Below are positions 9,285 through 18,666 of a stretch of 64,000 nucleotides of DNA, piece by piece. Both the position numbers and the translations under genes were made by a program. Below the pieces are notes generated by a model, which saw nothing but the letters and a program-made list of their open reading frames with translations, was not told where the DNA came from and made no database searches. How positions within the stretch are numbered: the first letter of the stretch is position 1; each line of letters opens with the position of its first letter. Origin of the DNA: Vibrio tritonius. GTDB lineage: Bacteria > Pseudomonadota > Gammaproteobacteria > Enterobacterales > Vibrionaceae. The stretch spans positions 1,240,001 to 1,304,000 of the forward strand of contig NZ_AP014636.1 of the NCBI RefSeq assembly GCF_001547935.1, given 5' to 3'.

Positions 9285-10190
9285 TTACTCTGCGCTGCTC
9301 TTTGTTGCAGGAGCCGCATCGGCTTTAGTAGTCGCAGGTTTAGGCGCTGTTGTCACAGTCGGCATCGCTTTTGGTGCTGGTGCAGATGCCACCGGAGCAC
9401 TTGGCGTCGTTGCTTTGACTTCAGCAGGTTTTACCTGTTCGGTTTTCGCACTAGCTTTGGTTTGAGTAGCCGCTTTAGTTTGTGTGGCAGGCTTTGCTGC
9501 TGTTTTAGCTACTGTGGTTTTAGCTGCTGTGGTTTTTTTCGCCGTCGTTGTAGTTGCGGCTTTTGTTGTCGCTCTGGTTTTTCCTTTCACAGGCGTTGCC
9601 GGTTTAGTCGTTACCTTGGCTTGTGGCTGAATATCCTGTTTCTTTGCTACAGGGTTAGGCGTAGCTCTAGGTGTTGCCTTTGCTAAGTTATCCGTTACAT
9701 CACCAAATTGCTTATGACTCCAAGTATTCAGCTCTGCTTGAAAATCGGCACAGGCACTAAACCAATTTTCTTGTTGAGTCTTTAGAGATTCCATTAACCT
9801 CAGTTGGTTATCAATTAGCTTAGCTATCATATCTGGTGATGATTGGCTGGTTTGAGCGATTTCCAACGCTTTACCTGTTCCTTCCACAACCGCATCAAAG
9901 GCACCACTCTGACTGCTGGCTAAGCGATCATAAGTCGTTTTCATTAAAGCGGTCAGGTTTGACTCTGTCGTTCCCCATTTATCTGGGGGAGTAAAAAATA
10001 ACATGGTGTAGTTAGGAATAGAATCCAGTATTCCAGAAGAGAGCCAATCACTCCATGACTGACCTGCATAAGCGCCAACCGGAGTCGCTGCAAAAAAATT
10101 ATTGAACTGTTTAACATAGGATTCTTGAAACTCAGTCCATTGATCCACGGCTTGAGTCACGTTCATCCATTCACTTGTACTAGACGCCAT
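9285..10190 (-). CDS. Phasin-like protein with an Ala/Lys/Thr/Pro-rich histone-H1-like tail
   Basis: 301 residues. Residues 1-165 are a largely helical, non-repetitive domain (DQWTEFQESYVKQFNNFFAA; FDAVVEGTGKALEIAQTSQS) resembling a phasin or PhaM-type granule protein. Residues about 170-301 are low complexity, rich in AKTTAAKTT, KAATQTKA and PAPKAMPT. Such basic, repetitive tails resemble PhaF, PhaM or AlgP and may bind DNA or polyphosphate. There is no signal peptide. ATG 10190 has a GGAGA site. No PHA synthase genes are nearby, so a granule role is only inferred from composition. I do not recognise a named gene. Confidence 0.6.
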   Translation of the reverse strand: MASSTSEWMNVTQAVDQWTEFQESYVKQFNNFFAATPVGAYAGQSWSDWLSSGILDSIPNYTMLFFTPPDKWGTTESNLTALMKTTYDRLASSQSGAFDAVVEGTGKALEIAQTSQSSPDMIAKLIDNQLRLMESLKTQQENWFSACADFQAELNTWSHKQFGDVTDNLAKATPRATPNPVAKKQDIQPQAKVTTKPATPVKGKTRATTKAATTTTAKKTTAAKTTVAKTAAKPATQTKAATQTKASAKTEQVKPAEVKATTPSAPVASAPAPKAMPTVTTAPKPATTKADAAPATKSSAE

Positions 10191-10288
10191 ATTTAATCTC
10201 CATTGTCGATTTCATTTAGGTTAGGTATGAGCTCTCCTAGCCCCAATAGTCATCTCATTAACGGTTCCCTACTAACCTTAGAACCATA

Positions 10289-10573
10289 CTAAAAATTGCT
10301 TTGTGGTGTACTGGACATGCTTTCCTGATTGTCACTGTGTAAGCATGTGAACCGTTCCAGTCCATTCATATCGGTCACTGGTTGATATAGTGAGATGTAT
10401 TTTTGCTTAAAGTGAACTGCCTGAACCTGTTGATTAACAGAGGCAGCTTTAAAGGATGGGTAAATTTGTGATTGAGCGCTACTCAATTGAGCCCAAGTAG
10501 CTCCCATAAGCAGCAATACAGCCATTACTGCAGAGCCTAAGCGACGCTTCCCAAAAAGAGACTTTATCTTCAT
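10289..10573 (-). CDS. Small exported protein, function unknown
   Basis: 94 residues. A basic start MKIKSLFGKRR is followed by a hydrophobic stretch (AVMAVLLLMGATWA) and a likely signal-peptidase site near LSSAQS, leaving about 60 mature residues with a single cysteine. ATG 10573 has a perfect AAAGGAA ribosome site. No family is recognised. It lies upstream of the phasin-like gene, 98 bases away on the same strand, and may be cotranscribed. Confidence 0.6.
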   Translation of the reverse strand: MKIKSLFGKRRLGSAVMAVLLLMGATWAQLSSAQSQIYPSFKAASVNQQVQAVHFKQKYISLYQPVTDMNGLERFTCLHSDNQESMSSTPQSNF

Positions 10574-11111
10574 TTCCTTTGCTCATTCACAAGCCCCTAA
10601 TAACCAGGGCACGAGATGAAAACAAGGCTACGGTCTTCCTTTCGTTATAGACGAGAGTCGGCAAAAAAGAGGAGATGTCAAAAAAGAGTGGCAATAACCC
10701 CTACAGTTATCTCAATGTGATATCCCTGCTTTTTGCCGGGCTTTTTGTCTTTGCGCTATAGTGTTGTTTAAAAGAAATATAATCATTTGTTTCATCGGCA
10801 CAGTGATCCAAACGAAAAATATCCCCAAACCACCACAGCACTCCCTACGCAAGTCAAAGATCTACGCTGCAACTATTTAAATTGTCAAACTCTAGGTAGA
10901 AAGATCGATAAGGCCTTACCCTTAATGAGTATAGGTGAATTTTTACTAAATCAATTTCACAAAATTGCATTATTTATGAGATTCGAGACCTTATCAAATG
11001 TAACAATTTGTTTAATAAGAAGAATTTAATCAAATTTTTAATTCAAAGCGATGAAAAAATTTCTATCATCTATCTCAATACCCAAAGAACACCTTTTGGC
11101 GCTCTCATGTG
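10574..11111. other. AT-rich intergenic region
   Basis: Holds the promoter for the small exported protein and a possible 28-residue reading frame (10675-10761), listed separately. From 10762 to 11111 the sequence is AT-rich and I see no gene, RNA or strong hairpin. Confidence 0.5.
10675..10761 (+). CDS. Possible 28-residue small membrane protein
   Basis: ATG at 10675, stop TAG at 10759-10761. The product is a basic, polar start (MSKKSGNNPYSYLN) followed by one hydrophobic span (VISLLFAGLFVFAL), the form of a single-pass small membrane protein. AAGAGGAG stands directly before the ATG, closer than ideal. A frame of this length can arise by chance, so this is a candidate only. Confidence 0.3.
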   Translation: MSKKSGNNPYSYLNVISLLFAGLFVFAL

Positions 11112-12677
11112 TTAACGCTCTTCAAAACGTTTTGCAAGCTGGCGAAACTCATCTACTTTCTCACTCATGACATGGCTAAATTGCTGAACAGACTCAGTCG
11201 CAACCAAGTTTTCCTCAGCGGCTGAGGCTATTGAGTGGATATGACTATGAAGTTGGCCAGTTAACTGACGCTGATTCTGTGCCGAGTTCGCCATGGATGA
11301 GATGCCTTGGTGAAGCTGTTCGAGTAATACTGTTACTTGCTGAAGACGCTGCTCGCTTTCTAATGCATCTGAGCTGCAAGCCGCCGTCTGTTGTTGGCTA
11401 TTTTCTATCTCATGACGCCAGCTTTCAATGGTATGTAGCATGGTTGTAATGCTAGATTCAATTTGCTGGGTCGCCTTTTGAGTGCGCGAAGATAACGCCC
11501 GAACTTCATCGGCCACCACCGCGAAACCTCGTCCCTGCTCTCCAGCACGAGCCGCTTCAATCGCAGCGTTGAGTGCCAATAAATTGGTTTGCTCTGCAAT
11601 TCCCCCAATTTCACTCATCAGAGTACCAACTTGTTGAGCCTGCTCATTTAATTTAACGGTGGTTTCCGTTGCACGCTGTGCTTGATCGGTTAAATGCTCA
11701 AGGTTGAGATGAGTTTTATCAATGCTCTCTTTGGTGTTTTGACACTCACGATTTACATCGTCGATAAGGTGATAGGCATCATCGGCACCTTGAGACACAT
11801 TCCGGGCAGCCTGCTCAACTTCGTTGGTCGCACTCACCACACTTTTGATGTCGATATTTTGTTGGCTAACCGCGTTATGCACTTGAATCGCTGTTTGGTT
11901 AAGCTCTTCAGACAGTGAGTAGAGAGGTTTCGCTGAGTCGACAAATCGCCCTAACACTGTGCGAATTTTTGCTGATGCCATTTTTAGATGGTAATCCGCA
12001 TAGGAGAACGAATCATTACCGGAATAGATGAGTCGACTTAAGCTGTCGTACTGGCTACGTAGTCGCAACAACTGTTTGGGGGTGTCCACCAACTCTTGCC
12101 GAAAAAACAATATGATCGAAGCCAGCGGCAACACACTTAGCATCCAATGTAAGAGATCACTCTTTAACCACACATGAGCAGAAAGTGGCGCTAGCAGGGC
12201 GATAAGGAGCAACAGATAACGCAGTGTGGCACTGATACGTAGTGATGGGCGACGCTTACCTTGCTCAATCGCACACAAGTCGCGATAGGCTTTCGTTGCC
12301 GTACTCACCCAACGACTCTGTGGTTTTACGCGTACTGATTGGTAACCCGACATTTTGCCATTTTCATAAATGGGCGTAACGTACGCATCAACCCAGTAGT
12401 AGCCACCACTTTTGGTGCGATTTTTAACGATACCGCGCCATGGATGACCTTTCTTTAGATGCTCCCACATATCAGCAAAAGCCGCTTTAGGCATATCGTT
12501 ATGACGCACAATATTATGGTTATGCCCCAACAGCTCTTCAGGAGTAAAACCAGCAATACGGCAGAACGTATCGTTGCAATACGTAATCACACCTCGCAAA
12601 TCCGTGGTCGACACCAATTGTTCACCTTCGGCCACAGGTACTTCTTGATCACTATAAGTCGTTTTATTGGCTGACAT
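11112..12677 (-). CDS. PAS-containing methyl-accepting chemotaxis protein, Aer-like
   Basis: 521 residues. A PAS domain at about 15-115 contains [20 protein letters not shown] and [18 protein letters not shown], the typical Aer FAD-binding PAS. Hydrophobic residues about 148-190 make a membrane hairpin rather than two separated segments, as in Aer, so there is no large periplasmic sensor. The C-terminal signalling region has the conserved tip [20 protein letters not shown] at about 355-380. A role in energy or redox taxis, signalling through CheA/CheW, is inferred from the architecture. ATG 12677 has a GGATGAG site. The unit is single-gene. Confidence 0.88.
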   Translation of the reverse strand: MSANKTTYSDQEVPVAEGEQLVSTTDLRGVITYCNDTFCRIAGFTPEELLGHNHNIVRHNDMPKAAFADMWEHLKKGHPWRGIVKNRTKSGGYYWVDAYVTPIYENGKMSGYQSVRVKPQSRWVSTATKAYRDLCAIEQGKRRPSLRISATLRYLLLLIALLAPLSAHVWLKSDLLHWMLSVLPLASIILFFRQELVDTPKQLLRLRSQYDSLSRLIYSGNDSFSYADYHLKMASAKIRTVLGRFVDSAKPLYSLSEELNQTAIQVHNAVSQQNIDIKSVVSATNEVEQAARNVSQGADDAYHLIDDVNRECQNTKESIDKTHLNLEHLTDQAQRATETTVKLNEQAQQVGTLMSEIGGIAEQTNLLALNAAIEAARAGEQGRGFAVVADEVRALSSRTQKATQQIESSITTMLHTIESWRHEIENSQQQTAACSSDALESEQRLQQVTVLLEQLHQGISSMANSAQNQRQLTGQLHSHIHSIASAAEENLVATESVQQFSHVMSEKVDEFRQLAKRFEER

Positions 12678-12794
12678 TACTCATCCAGTTGTGTTGATTT
12701 CCGCCCTTGTTGATATTAAACATAGTTCAATTTGCAACGAACGGATAAACACGAGCGTGCTTAATGCAATGAAGTGCGAACTAAAACAAAAAAA

Positions 12795-12811
12795 TCCCGA
12801 AAAATTCGGGA
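12795..12811 (-). terminator. Terminator of the OmpA-family lipoprotein gene
   Basis: TCCCGAAAAATTCGGGA forms a 7-base stem; on the minus strand it is followed by TTTTTTTG. It lies about 40 bases past the lipoprotein stop codon. Confidence 0.8.
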
Positions 12812-12851
12812 CTTCTGTAAATATTGCAGAGCAGATGTGGTGAATTACAAA

Positions 12852-13460
12852 CTAACTTTCATCAACAATAAACAATAACTCAACCCGTCGATTGCAAGCT
12901 CGACCTCGTGACGTTTTGTTGGTGCATTCAGGTATATATTCACCATAGCCACGAGTGTATATCGACTCTTTCGGGACATTCATCTGTCTGAGCATGCGCT
13001 CAATAGATTTAGCACGACGCTCAGAAAGACTGTCGTTCAATCGATAAGTCCCTGTGGTATCAGTGTGTCCGTTTACCACGACTGTAATCGCTGGATGATG
13101 CGCCAAGAAATAACTTAAATTAGTCATCCAAGGGTATGAAGCCGGGGCCACTTTATCTGAGTTGGTATGAAAACGAATCGTATCTTCAACGTACACCATC
13201 ATAGATTGGCCAGGAACGACCTGATACTCAATTCTATGCTGTTGCAAAAATTGTAGAAGCACCGTGTAATTACTTCGAATCGCACTCATGCTTTTTTGGG
13301 GAGTGTTTTGCTTTACCACTCCCCAATCTGGGTTACGCACCGACATATCGCCCTTTGGTGCCACATCAAGTTTGTTATTCCCTCCCAAGAGTTTATCAAA
13401 TGACCCGACGCTACTGCACGCGCAGAGCAACAAAGGAAGGAAAAGAGATAAATACTTCAT
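12852..13460 (-). CDS. OmpA-family outer-membrane lipoprotein
   Basis: 202 residues. The signal sequence MKYLSLFLPLLLCACSS has a lipobox (LCAC), so it should be acylated at the cysteine. The C-terminal OmpA/MotB peptidoglycan-binding domain covers about 100-200, with VVNGHTDTTGTYRLNDSLSE, then RAKSIERMLRQMNV and CNRRVELLFIVD. An anchor or peptidoglycan-tethering role is likely. ATG 13460 has GAAGAG upstream. It is not linked to another surface gene here. Confidence 0.85.
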   Translation of the reverse strand: MKYLSLFLPLLLCACSSVGSFDKLLGGNNKLDVAPKGDMSVRNPDWGVVKQNTPQKSMSAIRSNYTVLLQFLQQHRIEYQVVPGQSMMVYVEDTIRFHTNSDKVAPASYPWMTNLSYFLAHHPAITVVVNGHTDTTGTYRLNDSLSERRAKSIERMLRQMNVPKESIYTRGYGEYIPECTNKTSRGRACNRRVELLFIVDES

Positions 13461-13671
13461 CGAACTCTTCGCTCATTGATGGATAACATAATGTATATCG
13501 GCAAAACCTAAAAAACTTTATGAAAAATGATCGTATTATCAATCAGTACTGTGGGGTTTGACACATTTATACCCTTTACACTGAGTTGGCAATCATTACA
13601 CTGCTACTCAAATTTAGCCAATTTTGTGAAAACTGGCGAACTCTTCCCATTTTTAATTGAGTGATGACCCT

Positions 13672-14145
13672 ATGTCTAAAATTCTACTTCCGCTGATCAT
13701 TTTGGTACTGGCGGCGTTTTTCATCTATCGCACATGGAGCAACCATAAACTGGCCGAAGAGAACTTCGCTAAGGGCCAATCGTTTTTAGCCGAAAATGCT
13801 CAAAAAGAAGGGGTGAAAACCACCGAAAGTGGTCTGCAATATGAAGTTCTACAAGCAGGGACAGGCACAGAACATCCTAAAGCCACCAGTAAAGTGAAAG
13901 TACACTATGAAGGTAAGCTGCTTGACGGTACGGTGTTTGACAGCTCTTACAAGCGTAATGAACCAATTGTGTTTGGTTTAAACCAAGTCATTAAAGGTTG
14001 GACAGAAGGCCTACAATTGATGGTCGTTGGCGAAAAAGTCCGTTTGTACATTCCGAGTACTCTTGCCTACGGGAAATCAGGTAGCGGCCCTATTCCACCC
14101 GCATCAACCTTGATTTTCGATGTTGAATTACTCGAGATCCAATAA
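13672..14145 (+). CDS. FKBP-type peptidyl-prolyl cis-trans isomerase, membrane anchored
   Basis: 157 residues from ATG 13672; a TTG at 13657 in frame is less likely. Residues 2-19 are hydrophobic ([18 protein letters not shown]), an N-terminal membrane anchor. From about residue 50 an FKBP domain is complete: [35 protein letters not shown], and [20 protein letters not shown]. The enzyme speeds proline isomerisation during folding; with the N-terminal anchor the domain probably faces the periplasm. The unit stands alone, with a hairpin at 14180-14198. Confidence 0.88.
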   Translation: MSKILLPLIILVLAAFFIYRTWSNHKLAEENFAKGQSFLAENAQKEGVKTTESGLQYEVLQAGTGTEHPKATSKVKVHYEGKLLDGTVFDSSYKRNEPIVFGLNQVIKGWTEGLQLMVVGEKVRLYIPSTLAYGKSGSGPIPPASTLIFDVELLEIQ

Positions 14146-14177
14146 GCTACATAATCAATGAAAAGATAATCAATGAA

Positions 14178-14199
14178 AAGGGGCACTCAACGTGCCCCT
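14178..14199. terminator. Hairpin between the FKBP and YqaB-like genes
   Basis: GGGGCACTCAACGTGCCCC is a 7-base stem with a 5-base loop. T-runs are weak on both sides (CTTTTGG on plus), so efficiency is uncertain. Confidence 0.55.
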
Positions 14200-14224
14200 C
14201 GCTTTTGGTGTTCTTTGCGCATCA

Positions 14225-14827
14225 CTATGCTGGGAAAGGATGAAATTCCAACCCGCTATCGGTCACCAATACACAATCCATTCCGCCGGCATGAGCGGCT
14301 TGCATGCCCAATAAGGTATCTTCAAATACCACACATTGATCCGGTGTAAGGTCGAGTGCACGACACGCTTGTAAAAACGTATCAGGGTTAGGCTTATGAT
14401 TTTCTACATCAGTGGCGGTAACAAGAGCATCAAGCTTGGGTAAAATCCCCATTCGCGTTAAGAGTTGAGTGGCCATGCCTCTTTGACTGCCCGTCCCAAC
14501 TGCGATTTTCTTTTTACCTAAAAAACGATCCAGTACTTCGTTGGTCATCGGTATCAGGCTACCTTTATCGTCCATTTCGGTAAAAATACGCATTTTGTTT
14601 TCTGAGACCGCTTTGGGGTCCAAAGCTAATCCATAACGCTGGTTAATTTCCTTTACAATTTTGAAGCTCGGCATCCCCCCCATACTGTGTAACCATGGGC
14701 CATCAAACGGAAAATCAAACTGTTCTGCGGTAATTTTCCAAGTTGCCACATGGGCTGGCATGGTGTCGATCAAGGTACCATCCATATCAAAAATCAGTCC
14801 TTGATAACGCTCAAAATCAATACTCAT
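14225..14827 (-). CDS. yqaB: HAD-superfamily phosphatase, YqaB-like (fructose-1-phosphate / 6-phosphogluconate type)
   Basis: About 200 residues. HAD motif I is GLIFDMDGTLIDTMPAH near the N-terminus; motif II is the Thr/Ser in VGTGSQRG; motif III is the Lys in NHKPNPDTF; motif IV is FEDTLLGMQAAHAGG. The short cap domain and WLHSMGGMPS fit the YqaB group. It should remove phosphate from small sugar phosphates in the cytoplasm. An in-frame GTG at 14833 is an alternative start; ATG 14827 is preferred. The substrate is not certain. Confidence 0.8.
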   Translation of the reverse strand: MSIDFERYQGLIFDMDGTLIDTMPAHVATWKITAEQFDFPFDGPWLHSMGGMPSFKIVKEINQRYGLALDPKAVSENKMRIFTEMDDKGSLIPMTNEVLDRFLGKKKIAVGTGSQRGMATQLLTRMGILPKLDALVTATDVENHKPNPDTFLQACRALDLTPDQCVVFEDTLLGMQAAHAGGMDCVLVTDSGLEFHPFPA

Positions 14828-14968
14828 TAACACAATTACCTTATAACAGCTGAGAGAAAGTTCATCATCACACGAACAAAACTGCGATTCAACACTTCCA
14901 GAAGGGCATACCTATCATGGTGATCATGTGGTCAAAAATTGAATAGAAAAAAGGGGGAGAACAAAACA

Positions 14969-15030
14969 GCCATAACCATTATAAATGGGCAATCCATTTG
15001 CCTTTTATGTGCCATGGCTGCTTGTTTGAT
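14969..15030. other. Nested inverted repeats downstream of the GNAT gene
   Basis: The outer arms CAGCCAT and ATGGCTG enclose an inner stem AAATGG / CCATTT. On the minus strand the structure follows the GNAT stop and is followed by TTTTG, so it may act as its terminator. Confidence 0.45.
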
Positions 15031-15045
15031 TGAGCTAAAACAACC

Positions 15046-15061
15046 TATACCCAAGTAACCT
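15046..15061. repeat. MITE-like repeat, terminal fragment (family copy 1)
   Basis: TATACCCAAGTAACCT is the left terminal sequence of the repeat family described at 31248. Only this end remains; the stop codon of the GNAT gene overlaps it. Confidence 0.6.
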
Positions 15062-15590
15062 AGTGTACAGCTTGCGCCAGCGCTTTAGGTGTTTCCCAAG
15101 TGTAGATGAACTCAGGAATCGTACTGCCACAAGGGGAATGCCACTGGCGTTCTAAGTGGTGAATACCACCAATGTGATCGTAAAAATCGACCGCTTGAGA
15201 ATTTTTTTCCATCACTTCGATGTAAACGCCGGAATCTGGGAAATAGTGATCAACCCATTTTAGAGCTTCTTGAATTAATTGCTTACCAATGCCTCGTCCA
15301 CGATGTCGAGGAGCAACATGCAATGACTCGATGATCGTGCCTTTTTCGAAATCATGATTACCAAACACACAGATAAACCCAATAAGTTCACCTTGCTCTT
15401 CTGCAAGCACGATGTGTTGGTTAAAAGGGGGATTGGTTAGACGGGTCTGCCAAATTAATAGTCTGTCTTCTAGTACGTCGTGCTCAAGGTACTCTTGACC
15501 AAGTATGCCTTGATAATGGGTTTGCCAGCTTAAAGCATGTAGCTGAGCAACCCGTTCATAATCTCGGTATTCTGCTGCTCTAATTTCCAT
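15060..15590 (-). CDS. GNAT-family N-acetyltransferase
   Basis: 176 residues with a standard GNAT fold: RAAEYRDYERVAQLHALSW, IVLAEEQGELIGFICVFG, and the acetyl-CoA loop RHRGRGIGKQLIQEAL. VMEKNSQAVDFYDHIGG is the usual C-terminal strand-helix. The substrate is unknown. ATG 15590 has AAGGAA. The last codons and stop overlap the end of a MITE-like fragment, so the original C-terminus could have been altered there. Confidence 0.82.
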   Translation of the reverse strand: MEIRAAEYRDYERVAQLHALSWQTHYQGILGQEYLEHDVLEDRLLIWQTRLTNPPFNQHIVLAEEQGELIGFICVFGNHDFEKGTIIESLHVAPRHRGRGIGKQLIQEALKWVDHYFPDSGVYIEVMEKNSQAVDFYDHIGGIHHLERQWHSPCGSTIPEFIYTWETPKALAQAVH

Positions 15591-15932
15591 TTATTGTTCC
15601 TTATAACGTCCTGTAAGGATTAAAACCAGACTTCATACTATTCAATACAGCGCAAAATGCAAAACTAAGGGTCGATTAAACTTAGATTAAAGTTGATAAA
15701 AAGTGGTTATCTCTACAATATGCTTTATTAGCAATACATTGTACTATTGTTTTAATCTACGTTAATGCATCTCGTTTGATAACGAATAATGACCTCTAAC
15801 CACCTGATTGCTCGCTATTTCCCCTTCTCCTTTACACCAACAAAAAAAGTAGAACCCTCAGCATACACACTGAAAGCTCTACTTTTCGCTAAACATCAAA
15901 CTGGGTTACCGCCGCGGTGATAACCTGACATG
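15591..15932. other. Intergenic region between the GNAT gene and narP
   Basis: No gene is seen. It holds the GNAT promoter side and the narP terminator at 15844-15887. Confidence 0.5.
15844..15887 (-). terminator. Terminator of narQP
   Basis: AAAGTAGA and TCTACTTT pair as the outer stem, with an inner CTCAG / CTGA pairing. On the minus strand the stem ends in a T-run. It lies about 45 bases past the narP stop. Confidence 0.7.
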
Positions 15933-16565
15933 CTATTTAAGATCACCAAAACGTTCTAGATAAAGCACCGTTGCTGCCGTTCTAGATGGCACCTGTAGTT
16001 TCTTCAGCAAACTCTTCATATGCACTTTCACTGTTGATTCAGAAATAAACAGTCGGTCAGCAATTTGTTTATTACGAAATCCCTTCGCTACTTCACTTAG
16101 AATTTGAGTTTCACGGTCAGTAAGGAGATCAAACACATCACGTCTATCCCGTCGTTTACTCAAATAGTTCAGCACTGTATCACTGTACGCTTTGGTCCCT
16201 GTTGCTGCATCTTTAAGCAGCTCAACCAATTGATCTGGCTCGGTATCTTTGAGTAAGTAACCATCAGCACCGACTTTCACTAACGCTTCAATATCAGCTG
16301 CATTATCTGACACTGTCAAAATAACAATGGTTGACGTACACCCATCTGCCCGCAGTGCTTTGAGGGTGTCGAGCCCAGATTTGCCTTTCATGTTAAGGTC
16401 CAGCAAAATCATGTCCGGTTCGTCTTGCTCAACAAGAGCAATCGCCTCATCACCACTGCTGGCTTCGGCAATGACATCAAACTCAGGTTCAATGCTAAGT
16501 AGCTGTTGTATGCCTCGGCGCATCAACGGATGATCATCTACCAGCATTACTCTACATTTAGTCAA
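15933..16565 (-). CDS. narP: NarP-type response regulator (NarL/FixJ family)
   Basis: 210 residues. The receiver domain at 1-120 has VMLVDDHPLMRRG and the phospho-acceptor Asp in DMILLDLNMKGKSGLDTLK. The DNA-binding LuxR-type helix-turn-helix is at about 145-205: LTDRETQILSEVAKGFRNKQ followed by STVKVHMKSLLKKL. It acts with the kinase immediately upstream to control anaerobic nitrate/nitrite genes. The start is TTG at 16565, overlapping the end of narQ by 8 bases, with AAGGAG seven bases before it; no ATG gives a full receiver. Confidence 0.85.
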   Translation of the reverse strand: MTKCRVMLVDDHPLMRRGIQQLLSIEPEFDVIAEASSGDEAIALVEQDEPDMILLDLNMKGKSGLDTLKALRADGCTSTIVILTVSDNAADIEALVKVGADGYLLKDTEPDQLVELLKDAATGTKAYSDTVLNYLSKRRDRRDVFDLLTDRETQILSEVAKGFRNKQIADRLFISESTVKVHMKSLLKKLQVPSRTAATVLYLERFGDLK

Positions 16566-18348
16566 GGGTATTCTCCTTTTCTAGTTGATACGTTAGGGTC
16601 ACTTTGCAACCTTCATTTGGCTTCGACTCTATCGTCAGTTCCCCGCCTAAACGTTGCGCTCGTTCATGCATGATGTTCATGCCGTAATGGTTTTTCTGAG
16701 ATACTGCTTCTTCAAAACCAATCCCATCATCTTTAACGTAAGCGATTACCTTGCCATCTTTCTCTTCACAATAAATGACGATTCGATCGGCTCGTGCATG
16801 TTTAATGGCATTGATCGTCGCCTCTCTCAACAACTGCAATAAATGCACTTGTTGATGTGCATCGATATCCAATGACGAGAGCTGATTAACCAGTACAATC
16901 TCTGCGCCCGTCTGGGAATCGAGTTGGTCAGCCATTTCTTTCAATGCCTGACCAAAATTCGTCTCTTTTAACGTTAAGCGGAACGTGGTTAAAAGCTCCC
17001 TTAACTGTTTGTACGCATTAGATAACCCTGTATCTATATCCGCAATCACCACTCCGGTTTTATCTTGAACACCTGGGTCATCAATACTCGCCATGACTCG
17101 TTTGAGCAGTGTCATTTGAATCTTCAAGTAGGATAATGATTGAGCAAGCGAGTCATGCAACTCTCGGGCAATAGTCGCGCGCTCTTCTAACAGCATCAGT
17201 TGCTCTTGCTGTTTTTGATAACGATTGTAGTAAATCCCCCGCGAGAGCACGCGCCCAAAACTGTTAATTAGCGAGCGATCAGGACAGGGTAACCCCTCCT
17301 TCCAACGTAATTTCCCGAGAGTTTCCCCATCCACCGACAATTCCATCTCATTGGGAAAGCTATCGCATTCACTCCCATCATGTAGCTTAATGCCATCGAC
17401 CCCCGCATCGGCGATTTCCATTTCCACTGACACTATGCCTTCAATGGTCGAAAAATGGTGCACAATCGCCTGGAAGTTCTCCAATTTTATACGCGAGCTG
17501 GAGAGCTCCTGTGACGATTGGTAAAGCACTTGTAATGACTGATTAGCTTGCCTCAAACGCCGTGTTTTTTCATCAACTGCCAATTCCAATCCCCGATAGA
17601 GCTTACCGAGTTCACTGGCCATACTGTTAAATGTCTGCGCAAGTATCCCGAGTTCATTGGGAAAATCCGACTCAATTTTGATGTCGAATGAACCAAACTT
17701 AACTTCTTCACTTGCCTTCATCAATAACCGCAGAGGGTGAACAACATATTTACGCATGTAGCGCACCACAATCAGTGAACTGAGCAAAATCCCCCCGAGA
17801 CAGAGCCCCCCTACCGCAGCCAACGTACGCAGCTTCTTCTCATTAAACTGCTGAAGATGCAGAACAAATCGATCTATCTGATCGACATAGGGTTCCAGTA
17901 ATTGCTGTGCTTCATCACTCTCTTTACTGATCACTAACCCTTTAATATTTTTCCAACCCAAGATGAGATGATGGTATTCATCACGCAACTCAGGAGGTGT
18001 TCCCCAGCTATCTACCGCGCGTAATGCGGGCCCATATAGCGAGCGTTCAAAATCGCGTATGTGTTGCAACGCCATACCATTATTATCTTTCAAATCAATC
18101 ACAAGGCGATATGACTGCATGCGCATTGAGCCTGCCACATTGATCGATTCGGCGTCATTTAGCGATGACGACAAAGTAAGCACAGCAAATAGAATGATCA
18201 ATAAACCAAATCCAATCACCCATGACATAGCCTTAGCCACAAAATTGGTCACAGGTTTTGGTTTACTGAGCGCATTAGACGACAACTTTAACTCTCCTCG
18301 TATATCAATCCCTTCGTTGCTTTTCGAACTCGTAAACCAGTCGACCAC
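16558..18348 (-). CDS. narQ: Nitrate/nitrite sensor histidine kinase NarQ
   Basis: 596 residues. Membrane segments at about 38-60 and 175-197 bracket a periplasmic domain with NVAGSMRMQSYRL, the P-box that binds nitrate or nitrite in NarX/NarQ. HAMP follows (about 198-250), then a coiled linker, the HisKA_3 region ARELHDSLAQSLSYLK (phospho-His near 396) and an ATPase domain with REATINAIKHARADRI and KDDGIGFEEA. It controls NarP by phosphotransfer. GTG 18348 is the likely start, with AAGGA seven bases before. narP overlaps its 3' end, so the two are translationally coupled. Confidence 0.9.
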   Translation of the reverse strand: MVDWFTSSKSNEGIDIRGELKLSSNALSKPKPVTNFVAKAMSWVIGFGLLIILFAVLTLSSSLNDAESINVAGSMRMQSYRLVIDLKDNNGMALQHIRDFERSLYGPALRAVDSWGTPPELRDEYHHLILGWKNIKGLVISKESDEAQQLLEPYVDQIDRFVLHLQQFNEKKLRTLAAVGGLCLGGILLSSLIVVRYMRKYVVHPLRLLMKASEEVKFGSFDIKIESDFPNELGILAQTFNSMASELGKLYRGLELAVDEKTRRLRQANQSLQVLYQSSQELSSSRIKLENFQAIVHHFSTIEGIVSVEMEIADAGVDGIKLHDGSECDSFPNEMELSVDGETLGKLRWKEGLPCPDRSLINSFGRVLSRGIYYNRYQKQQEQLMLLEERATIARELHDSLAQSLSYLKIQMTLLKRVMASIDDPGVQDKTGVVIADIDTGLSNAYKQLRELLTTFRLTLKETNFGQALKEMADQLDSQTGAEIVLVNQLSSLDIDAHQQVHLLQLLREATINAIKHARADRIVIYCEEKDGKVIAYVKDDGIGFEEAVSQKNHYGMNIMHERAQRLGGELTIESKPNEGCKVTLTYQLEKENTLD

Positions 18349-18520
18349 CGGTAATCCTTGTTACCGACCAATTTTCAACGTTAATTACTTTAGCGTTAAT
18401 CCTAAGGGGTTATATATAGAAATAGGCTATAAAACGGCTTTTGTGTATAGCAAATGTATGTTTTCTTGATAAAAACTGTGAAGCACACGCAAATATCGGT
18501 AAAACTTCACTTTTTTATCT

Positions 18521-18587
18521 TATACCCAAGTAACCTCAAGATGCGGTTTCAGCAAATACAACTCGCCCCTTGGGGGCACAACAACAT
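18521..18587. repeat. MITE-like repeat, internally deleted (family copy 2)
   Basis: Starts TATACCCAAGTAACCTCAAG, then ATGCGGTTTCAGC, and joins directly to the AATACAACTCGCC segment that is about 120 bases further along in the full element at 31248. The right end is missing. Confidence 0.6.
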
Positions 18588-18607
18588 TACAGAAACACCG
18601 CGTAAAG

Positions 18608-18637
18608 AAAAAGAGCCAGCAATGCTGACTCTTTTAG
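18608..18637 (-). terminator. Terminator of secD2-secF2
   Basis: On the minus strand AAAAGAGTCAGCATTGCTGG runs into CTCTTTTTC, giving a stable stem (with one G-T pair) and a T-run. It is about 30 bases past the secF stop. Confidence 0.8.
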
Positions 18638-18666
18638 CGTGAAATAGACAGTCTAAAGAGACCAAA

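Larger units (their letters stand above)
18349..18666. other. Intergenic region between narQ and secF
   Basis: No gene. It contains a MITE-like fragment (18521-18587) and the secDF terminator (18608-18637). The narQ promoter should lie near 18360-18460. Confidence 0.5.
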
